In this document: positions 30,397-36,202 of the stretch, in pieces
How the letters are laid out: each line of letters starts with the position of its first letter
Position numbering within the stretch: the stretch's first letter is position 1
NCBI GenBank assembly: GCA_005503065.1
Contig: SCOE01000049.1
Location: 1 to 36,202, forward strand
DNA from: Comamonadaceae bacterium ALPHA2B
Lineage (GTDB): Bacteria > Pseudomonadota > Gammaproteobacteria > Burkholderiales > Burkholderiaceae_C
Length of the DNA: 36,202 nt
Reading direction: 5' to 3'
Program-made: the position numbers and the translations under genes
Notes under the pieces: model-generated
What the model was told of the DNA's origin: nothing
What the model saw: the letters and a program-made list of their open reading frames with translations, nothing else
The model's database searches: none

Positions 30397-31174
30397 CGGG
30401 CGCGGCCGGTTCGGCTGGCTCGGCCTTCGCGGCGGCGGGAGGCGTCGGGGCCTCGGGCGGCAGCGGCTGGGCCTCCAATGCCTGGGTTGCGAGGGTCGAG
30501 GCGGGCGTCACGGGCGTGGCCACCGGCTCGGTGAGCGGCGGCGGCTCCGGTGGGCCGCGGCGCGACTCGGGCGGGTAGGGCGATCCGAGGAAGCGCTCGA
30601 TCAAGGCGAAGAAGCGTTCGTAGAAGCCTTCGTCGGTGAGCGTCTGGCTCGCCACCTTCACCATGGCGTCGTTGCTGGCGTTGAAGGGCAGCGACACGGA
30701 ACCGATCGCGCCCACGCCCACGCTGGCCGAACTGTTGACCTTCTTGAGCTCGTAGCGCTCCTGCACCGCGGTGGCGAAGGCGATGGAGCCGCGCGCGCCA
30801 CCCTGCTCGTTGGCGCACACCACGCGGAACTCCACCTCCAGGTGCACCTCGCCCTCAGGCTGGAAGTTCTTGCGGGCAGTGACCTGCTCGCCCGTGGCGG
30901 TGGTGACGAGGTAGCCCTGGCTCAGCAGCGCGCGCCGCGCCGCCTCGCAGGTTCGGCTCTGCTCGACGCCGTAGGTGCGCGTGTGGGTGGTGGTCGAGTC
31001 GAAGGCCTCGGGGTCGTAGTGCTTCACCGGCCGCGGGCCGGAGGAGCCGCAGGCCGCCAGCAGCAGCGCGGCGACGGCGGCCGCCCCTGCACGCCAGCCA
31101 CGCGAGGCGGGCCGCCACGCGTGCCGCGCCGGAGCGGGGGCGGAAAAGGGCGCAGTGGGCGTGGTCGCGGGCAT
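30359..31174 (-). CDS. DUF2242 lipoprotein
   Basis: 271 residues. A signal with lipobox LLLAACGSS (Cys near 42) is preceded by an unusually long Ala/Pro/Arg-rich N-terminus, so the true start may be internal. The conserved domain (about 55-190) contains YDPEAFDSTTTHTRTY, CEAARRALLSQGYLV, VTARKNFQPEGEVHLEVEFRV and DEGFYERFFALIERFL, which I recognise as DUF2242, a betaproteobacterial lipoprotein family of unknown function. The C-terminal 75 residues are low-complexity Pro/Ala/Glu. It converges on and overlaps the receiver gene. Confidence 0.82.
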   Translation of the reverse strand: MPATTPTAPFSAPAPARHAWRPASRGWRAGAAAVAALLLAACGSSGPRPVKHYDPEAFDSTTTHTRTYGVEQSRTCEAARRALLSQGYLVTTATGEQVTARKNFQPEGEVHLEVEFRVVCANEQGGARGSIAFATAVQERYELKKVNSSASVGVGAIGSVSLPFNASNDAMVKVASQTLTDEGFYERFFALIERFLGSPYPPESRRGPPEPPPLTEPVATPVTPASTLATQALEAQPLPPEAPTPPAAAKAEPAEPAAPVSVPVPLTANRG

Positions 31175-31281
31175 GGGGTTCGATCGGCGAAGGGTGGGGC
31201 GGCGTCGCCCCGGCAGGCGACCGCCGCGTTCGAGCCTCGGGGTGCGGCAGATGTTCCCGCAGCACCCGCATCGGGTCGATT

Positions 31282-31340
31282 GCTACCAAAATCATAGCTG
31301 CATGCGCCCGTCGGTCGTGCGCTGCGGCCTCTTTTTGCCT
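31282..31340 (-). repeat. Dispersed repeat, copy E
   Basis: Orientation as copies C and D: GCTACCAAAATCATAGCTGC, then GCGCCCGTCGG, GTGCGCTGCGGCC, TCTTTTTGCC. It ends seven bases beyond the phytochrome kinase stop, in the 172-base gap before the DUF2242 gene. Confidence 0.83.
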
Positions 31341-31346
31341 GGAAAC

Positions 31347-33578
31347 TCAGGCCACCGGCGGGCGCAGCGGAAAGCGGGCCGAGAACACCACGTAGGGGTC
31401 GGCGTGCGTGTAGTCGATGGTGCCACCGTGCGCCACCGCGATGGCGCGCGCGATGTGCAGCCCCAGCCCCAGCCCGCCCTTGTTGCGCGCGTTCGGTTGC
31501 GTCTGGCGCTTGAAGGCGCTGAAGAGATGCGGGACCAGTTCGGGCGCGATCGGCGGGGCGCTGTTGCTGACGTCGAAATGCACCTCGTCGCCCTGCACCG
31601 ACAGCTGCACGATCACCGGTTCGCCGGGCGTGCCGTGGTGGCGCGCGTTGCTGATCAGGTTGGCGAAGAGTTGCGCGATGCGGTCGGCGTCGGCATGGGC
31701 CAACAGGCTCTCGGGCACTTCCTTGATGAGGCTCACGCCCGGATGCGCCGTGTGCGCCTCGTCGAGCAGGTCTTCCAGCACGCGCGACAGGTCGACCTCG
31801 GCGAACTGCATCTGCAGGCCCAGGCCGGTCTGCAGGCGCGAGGCGTCGAGCACCTGGCCGATCAGCCGCGCCATGCGGCTGCTGGACGACTGGATGCGCT
31901 GGCCGATGCGGCTGCCCGTCCCGCCGTCGGCCGAGTCGGCGGGGCTGCGTTCCAGCACGCGGGCGGCCATCGCGATCGACTGCAGCGGGTCGCGCAGGTC
32001 GTGGCCCAGCATGGCCAGCAGCTGCGTGCGGGCGCGGTTGATCTCGGTCATGCGTGCGGCGTTGGCGCGCGCCATTTCGTCGAGCAGCTGGCGGCCGAGG
32101 GCGCGCTCGCTCTCGGTCCAGGGCACGCTGGTGCCGCGCACCTCCTGCTTCCAGACGTCGAAGGAGCCGCGCGGCGTGAGGCGCGGGCCGAGCGGACCGC
32201 TCACGTATTCCTTCTCGGGCCGGCCGCCCCAGTGGATGGTCTCGATCTGTTCCTTGCGCAGCAGCACCAGCCAGCCGCCGGCCAGCTCGTCGAAGCGCAG
32301 CGCCAGCATGCCGGCCCACACGCCGGCCTCGGCCGCCAGCGTGGGCGACAGCTCGGCGAGCCGGTGGCTTTCGATCATGTGGCCCGCGGGTGCCTCGGGG
32401 CCGGTGAGCCACTGCACCAGGCGCGTGGCGGTGTCGCGCGGCAGGTCGCCGTGCACCACCAGCTTGGCGTCCTCGGCCACCACCACGGCCTGGGCGTCGA
32501 AGGCCTCGCCGATGTCGTCGGCCATGGAGGCCAGCGCACCCAGCGGGTCCTCGGCATGCAGCACGGCCTCGATGAGGCGGGCGCGCAGCCGCGCACCGTC
32601 GTCGGCGCGCCGGGCGTCCTCGCGTGCCAGCAGGCTCTGCACGTTGGCGGCCAGCACCTGAGCGAGCACGTCGCAGGCCATGCGCACCGAGTACGGCACC
32701 TGCAGGGCGGTGCGGTGGTGGCAGGCCAGCATGCCCCACAGCTTGCCCTGTACCACGATCGAGATGCTCATCGAGGCGCCCACGCCCATGTTGCGCAGGT
32801 ACTCGATGTGGATGGGCGACACGCTGCGCAGCAGGCAATGGCTCATGTCCAGCGGCGGCAGCGCGGCGCTGGCGGCCGTCACGGCCACCGGCACGGCCTG
32901 CACGTCGGCGATCAGCCGCAGCGTGTTGACCACGTACAGGCGCCGGGCCTGGGCCGGGATGTCGCTGGCCGGGTAGCGGCGGCCGGCGAAGGGCTCCAGC
33001 GCGTCGACCTTCTCCTCTGCCACCACCTCGCCACTGTCGTCGTGGCAGAAACGGTAGGCCATCACGCGGTCGAAGCCGGTGAGCGCGCGCACGGCACCCA
33101 CGGCCAGCGCCAGCAGGGCATCGGTGCTGGTCTGGCGCTTGAGGCGGTCCATCGCCCGGTGCGCCTTGAGCGCGAAGTCGGCCACCGCGTCGTCGGCCAC
33201 CGGCCGCAGTTCGAACTCGGCCACGGCCTCGGTGCCCACGCGGTGGGCCACGAAGTCGAACACCCGTTCGCCGAAGCGCACCTCGGTGGCCTGGGGCTGG
33301 CCCTCGGCCTCGTCGGCCAGGGCGGCGGCAATCAGGGCGTGCACCTCGGCATCGCCGCCGAAGTCGGCTGGCGCCAGCGCGGCGCCCGGCAGCGGCACCG
33401 CCACGCCCAGCAGGGCCGGGGCGTTGGCGCTGACATGGGTGGCGCGGCCCTGCGCATCGAAGGCCAGCAGCGCGCCGTGCGGCTGCACCAGGCCCGGGAT
33501 GTGGATCGGCTCGCGGTCGCAGTTGTCCAGCGTGACCGGCGCGGCCATCAACTGCGCGGTGGTCGGCGCCGGCGTCAT
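31347..33578 (-). CDS. bphP: Bacteriophytochrome sensor histidine kinase
   Basis: 743 residues. The PAS domain begins LDNCDREPIHIPGLVQPHG with Cys20, the biliverdin attachment site of bacteriophytochromes. The GAF domain has RRYPASDIPAQARRLYV (Asp206) and SPIHIEYLRNMGVGASM with the chromophore-contacting His. The PHY tongue carries PRGSFDVWKQEV. The kinase module has His526 in LGHDLRDPLQS, the N-box NLISNARHHG and GLGLGLHIARAIAVAHGG. It should sense red/far-red light with biliverdin IXa and autophosphorylate in the cytoplasm. Its ATG overlaps the stop of the haem oxygenase gene by four bases, so chromophore synthesis and sensor are coupled. Confidence 0.96.
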   Translation of the reverse strand: MTPAPTTAQLMAAPVTLDNCDREPIHIPGLVQPHGALLAFDAQGRATHVSANAPALLGVAVPLPGAALAPADFGGDAEVHALIAAALADEAEGQPQATEVRFGERVFDFVAHRVGTEAVAEFELRPVADDAVADFALKAHRAMDRLKRQTSTDALLALAVGAVRALTGFDRVMAYRFCHDDSGEVVAEEKVDALEPFAGRRYPASDIPAQARRLYVVNTLRLIADVQAVPVAVTAASAALPPLDMSHCLLRSVSPIHIEYLRNMGVGASMSISIVVQGKLWGMLACHHRTALQVPYSVRMACDVLAQVLAANVQSLLAREDARRADDGARLRARLIEAVLHAEDPLGALASMADDIGEAFDAQAVVVAEDAKLVVHGDLPRDTATRLVQWLTGPEAPAGHMIESHRLAELSPTLAAEAGVWAGMLALRFDELAGGWLVLLRKEQIETIHWGGRPEKEYVSGPLGPRLTPRGSFDVWKQEVRGTSVPWTESERALGRQLLDEMARANAARMTEINRARTQLLAMLGHDLRDPLQSIAMAARVLERSPADSADGGTGSRIGQRIQSSSSRMARLIGQVLDASRLQTGLGLQMQFAEVDLSRVLEDLLDEAHTAHPGVSLIKEVPESLLAHADADRIAQLFANLISNARHHGTPGEPVIVQLSVQGDEVHFDVSNSAPPIAPELVPHLFSAFKRQTQPNARNKGGLGLGLHIARAIAVAHGGTIDYTHADPYVVFSARFPLRPPVA

Positions 33579-34174
33579 GCGCTGCGCTCCCGCACGCGGT
33601 GGCAGGCCAGCAGCAGGGCGAAGGCCTGCACGGCCCCTTCGCAGGCGGCGCCGATGTCGGCCTCGGTGCGCAACTGCTGGCGCAACTCGATCAGGAAGGC
33701 GGCCCAGCGGGCACCGGTCTCCCGGCCTGCACCCTGCAGGTACGCAAGGGAGTGGGGAGCCAGCGTGTCGGCCAGTCGCCGGTACATCACCTGGCCGCCC
33801 AGGCGCGAGCCCTCGAGCACGTAGGCCACGCCCCAGCCGAAGGGGCCGGTGGCGACGTCCGCTCGTCCGGGGTCTTGCGAAGGACCCGCATGCGGAATAT
33901 TGAGCAGGCGCTCACATTCGGTGAGATCCGCGTCCAGCCGTCGCGCCTCGTCGTCGAGTCGGTCGACATCCACGGGCAGCGCGCGCAGGGCCCGCACCCA
34001 GTCGGCCAGCAAGGCCAGATGGCGCCGGTAGTCGGCCAGCGAAGGGTTCGGGCGCGCCAGCGGCATGTTGGCATCCACCTCCGCGTGCAGGTGCGCCGTG
34101 GCCCGCCGCAGCGCGTCGCGGGGGTCGGGGGCGCTCGCCGGGACGCGGCGAATATCGGTGGCGGGCAGGGCCAT
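33575..34174 (-). CDS. bphO: Haem oxygenase, biliverdin-producing, partner of the phytochrome
   Basis: 199 residues from ATG 34174. Helical haem oxygenase fold: LRRATAHLHAEVD with proximal ligand candidate His30, and a distal-helix stretch GWGVAYVLEGSRLGGQVMYRRL with the flexible glycines. It cleaves haem to biliverdin, CO and iron, supplying the bilin for the phytochrome. Its stop overlaps the phytochrome start (ATGA). The ribosome site before 34174 is weak and the frame is open upstream, but the upstream part overlaps the P-loop kinase gene and is not family-like. A TATCAT box lies about 65 bases upstream, without a matching -35. Confidence 0.9.
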   Translation of the reverse strand: MALPATDIRRVPASAPDPRDALRRATAHLHAEVDANMPLARPNPSLADYRRHLALLADWVRALRALPVDVDRLDDEARRLDADLTECERLLNIPHAGPSQDPGRADVATGPFGWGVAYVLEGSRLGGQVMYRRLADTLAPHSLAYLQGAGRETGARWAAFLIELRQQLRTEADIGAACEGAVQAFALLLACHRVRERSA

Positions 34175-34266
34175 CAGGCGGGGAGCGAAGTGGGGAGAAT
34201 CGTGCCGGAAGGGGCGTGACCTGCCGGCAGTTGTGGATGATACGGGCGCCCTGCCCAGGCGCGCTG

Positions 34267-34902
34267 TCAGCCGGCCCAGCAAAAGACATGGTCGGCGCGC
34301 CCGCGCGTGGCCGCGATCCGGCGCGCGTTGGGCTCGTCGGTGCCGGCCACCCAGGCCCGCGCGTCAGCCGGGGTACGGCCGAAGGATTGGTGTCGCGCGA
34401 CCAGGCGCTGCACGCGCACATCGTCGTCGCCGCCCACGTACCAGCAGGTATCGAGCAGGGGACGCACGCCGGCCCAATCGCCCTCGTCGAACAGCAGGTA
34501 GTTGCCTTCGGCAATCACCAGCGTGGTTTCCGCATCGATCGGGATGCTTCCGGCGACGGCTTCCTCGATGTCGCGGTGGAAGGCCGGCGCGTAGACGGTG
34601 GCATCACCCGGGCGCTGGGCACGCACGCGCGCCAGCAGGGCCACATAGCCCGCCGCGTCGAAGGTGTCGGGAGCGCCCTTGCGGCCCGCACGGCCCAGCC
34701 GCCGCAGCTCGGCGTTGGCCAGGTGGAATCCGTCCATCGGCACGATCTGCGCCCGCGCGCCGTAGTGCGCCGCCAACGCCTCGGCCAGGGTGGATTTGCC
34801 CGCGCCCGGTGGCCCCGTCAGCCCCAGCAGCACCCGCCGCCCGGGGGCGAGCAGGGCATCGATGCGGGCGAGGGCGTCGGGCGGAATCGGCGGCAGGGGC
34901 AT
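34267..34902 (-). CDS. P-loop nucleoside/sugar kinase-like protein (YggC/uridine-kinase-like)
   Basis: 211 residues. Walker A GPPGAGKST at about 30-38, then VPMDGFHLANAELRRLG, a substrate-region YAPAFHRDIEEAVAG, VIAEGNYLLFDEGDW as the Walker B-like strand, and the LVARHQSFGRTPADARAWV lid. This is the pantothenate/uridine-kinase-like group to which E. coli YggC belongs; members are annotated as nucleoside/nucleotide kinases or fructose transport kinases, and the true substrate is unknown. It lies 45 bases after the glutamate dehydrogenase gene and 92 bases before the haem oxygenase gene on the same strand. Confidence 0.88.
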   Translation of the reverse strand: MPLPPIPPDALARIDALLAPGRRVLLGLTGPPGAGKSTLAEALAAHYGARAQIVPMDGFHLANAELRRLGRAGRKGAPDTFDAAGYVALLARVRAQRPGDATVYAPAFHRDIEEAVAGSIPIDAETTLVIAEGNYLLFDEGDWAGVRPLLDTCWYVGGDDDVRVQRLVARHQSFGRTPADARAWVAGTDEPNARRIAATRGRADHVFCWAG

Positions 34903-34947
34903 GCCGGCGATTGTGGCGCCGGCCCGCCGCCGCCTTTGCGCGCAGAC

Positions 34948-36202
34948 TCAGGGATACAGCCCGCGCTCTTCCCGCGCGATCAGGATGCGTTCGCAGGCCA
35001 CGGCATAGGTGGCCGTGCGCAGCGAGATCTTGTGCTGCTCGCCCTTGGCCCAGATGTGGTCGAAGGCGCCCACCATGATGCGGTCCAGCCGCTGGTTGAT
35101 CTCGTCCTCGGTCCAGAAGAAGGACGAGAAATCCTGCACCCATTCGAAATACGACACCGTCACGCCACCGGCGTTGCAAATGACATCAGGCACCACCAGC
35201 ACGCCGCGTTCGGCCAGGATGTCGTCCGCCTCGGGCACCGTCGGGCCGTTGGCGCCTTCCAGCACCAGGCGTGCGCTGATCTGGCGTGCGCGCTCGGCCG
35301 TGATCTGGCCTTCCAGCGCGGCCGGAATCAGGATGTCGCACTTCACATCCCAGAAGGCGTCGTTGTCGATCTGCTCGCCGTCCTTGAAGCCCATGATGCC
35401 GCCCTGGTCCTTCGAGAAGGCCATCAGCGCCGGCATGTCGAAGCCCTTGTCGTTGACCAGCGTGCCCGTGTGGTCCTGCACCGCCACCACCTTGGCGCCC
35501 GCCTCGGCAAACAGCTCGGCCGCCACCGAGCCCACGTTGCCGAAACCCTGCACCGCCACGCGCGCACCGCGCAGGTCCAGCCCCATGCGACGGGCCGCCT
35601 CGCGCCCGGTCACGAACACGCCGCGGCCGGTCGCCTTCACCCGGCCCAGCGAGCCGCCCAGGTGGATCGGCTTGCCCGTGACCACGCCGGTGGCCGTGGC
35701 CCCGGTGTTCATCGAGTACGTGTCCATCATCCAGGCCATGATCTGGCCGTTGGTGTTCACGTCGGGCGCGGGAATGTCGGAGTGCGGGCCGATGATCAGC
35801 CCGATTTCGCTCGTGTAGCGGCGCGTGACCTTTTCCAGCTCGTTGCGCGACAGTTGCTTCGGATCGACCCGGATCCCGCCCTTGGCGCCGCCATACGGCA
35901 GGTTCACCGCCGCGCACTTGACGGTCATCCATGCCGACAATGCCATCACCTCTTCGAGCGTCACGTCCGGGTGGAAGCGCACGCCCCCTTTGCCCGGCCC
36001 GCGGCTCATGTTGTGCTGCACGCGGTAGCCCTCGTAGTGGGCGATCGTGCCGTTGTCCATCTCGATCGGCACGTCCACGATCAGCGCCCGCTTCGGCCGC
36101 TTGAGCGTCTCCGACCAGCGGGCCAGGTGGCCGAGGTAGGGGATGACACGGTCGACCTGGGAGAGGTAGGTGCCCCAGGGGCTGGTGGGGGAGGGGTGGA
36201 CG
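34948..36202 (-). CDS. gdhA: Glutamate dehydrogenase, 5' end outside window
   Basis: The frame is open to the window edge, so the N-terminus is missing; about 417 residues are visible. It begins in [20 protein letters not shown] and continues with [20 protein letters not shown], the catalytic-lysine region [29 protein letters not shown], the coenzyme-binding [16 protein letters not shown] and [15 protein letters not shown]. These are hallmarks of Glu/Leu/Phe/Val dehydrogenases of the approximately 430-residue hexameric type. It interconverts glutamate and 2-oxoglutarate with ammonium in the cytoplasm. It is probably the first gene of the minus-strand run that goes on to the P-loop kinase. Confidence 0.94.
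   Translation of the reverse strand, partial: VHPSPTSPWGTYLSQVDRVIPYLGHLARWSETLKRPKRALIVDVPIEMDNGTIAHYEGYRVQHNMSRGPGKGGVRFHPDVTLEEVMALSAWMTVKCAAVNLPYGGAKGGIRVDPKQLSRNELEKVTRRYTSEIGLIIGPHSDIPAPDVNTNGQIMAWMMDTYSMNTGATATGVVTGKPIHLGGSLGRVKATGRGVFVTGREAARRMGLDLRGARVAVQGFGNVGSVAAELFAEAGAKVVAVQDHTGTLVNDKGFDMPALMAFSKDQGGIMGFKDGEQIDNDAFWDVKCDILIPAALEGQITAERARQISARLVLEGANGPTVPEADDILAERGVLVVPDVICNAGGVTVSYFEWVQDFSSFFWTEDEINQRLDRIMVGAFDHIWAKGEQHKISLRTATYAVACERILIAREERGLYP

Noticed and set aside
31347-31500. Phytochrome kinase seemed to lack the D-x-G-x-G ATP-binding box, suggesting a dead kinase
   Set aside because: The segment VSNSAPPIAPELVPHLF matches the N-x-(G/A)-PPI variant common in bacteriophytochrome kinases, and the later GLGLGLHIAR box and the His are intact.

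Overview
The window reads as chromosomal DNA of a high-GC betaproteobacterium, most probably Comamonadaceae (Variovorax/Acidovorax-like). This is inferred from several tripartite-tricarboxylate (Bug/TctC) binding proteins without permeases, DUF3567 and DUF2242 genes, an 88-residue IF-1 of the betaproteobacterial type, a phasin pair, and short dispersed repeats of a kind familiar from that family. No rRNA, tRNA, CRISPR array, integrase or transposase was seen. Nearly all very long antisense open frames are shadows caused by high GC.

Layout. 1-1.3 kb: the 3' part of a DUF3108 gene and a DUF3567 gene, closed by a clear terminator. 1.4-4.6 kb (minus): 2-hydroxyacid dehydrogenase, Bug protein and AbrB-type membrane protein, divergent from a ChaN-like lipoprotein. 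5.5-9.8 kb: a minus-strand operon (Bug protein, acyl-CoA ligase, small citrate-synthase-fold protein) divergent from an IclR regulator, with a nested palindrome between them; it looks like a carboxylate uptake, activation and cleavage module. 9.8-11.8 kb: purU and a CidA/LrgA-LrgB pair. 11.9-13.7 kb: a YXWGXW-type exported protein whose ribosome site lies in a hairpin, and an SGNH hydrolase. 13.7-20.9 kb: a single-chain biotin-dependent acyl-CoA carboxylase and an acyl-CoA ligase (minus), divergent from a TetR regulator and a Leu/Ile/Val-type binding protein. 21.1-24.3 kb: a self-sufficient CYP102-type P450-reductase fusion.

24.3-25.9 kb holds a 68-aa winged-helix-like protein, then a plus-strand run of a 71-aa unknown, an IF-1 paralogue and a glycine-tailed RRM protein behind a 356-base leader; it resembles a translation or cold-response module. 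25.9-28.6 kb (minus) carries two phasin-like proteins, a TetR regulator and an alpha/beta hydrolase, consistent with polyhydroxyalkanoate granules. 29-31.2 kb has an arginase-family enzyme, a stand-alone receiver protein and a DUF2242 lipoprotein. 31.3-36.2 kb (minus) has a bacteriophytochrome kinase translationally coupled to its haem oxygenase, a P-loop kinase, and the 3' part of glutamate dehydrogenase.

The most unusual observations are: a five-copy dispersed repeat family, one copy of which is read in frame as a linker inside the carboxylase; a citrate-synthase-fold enzyme apparently lacking the catalytic Asp; a CYP102-type enzyme whose two carboxylate-anchoring residues are replaced by hydrophobic ones; and the leader plus IF-1/RRM cluster.
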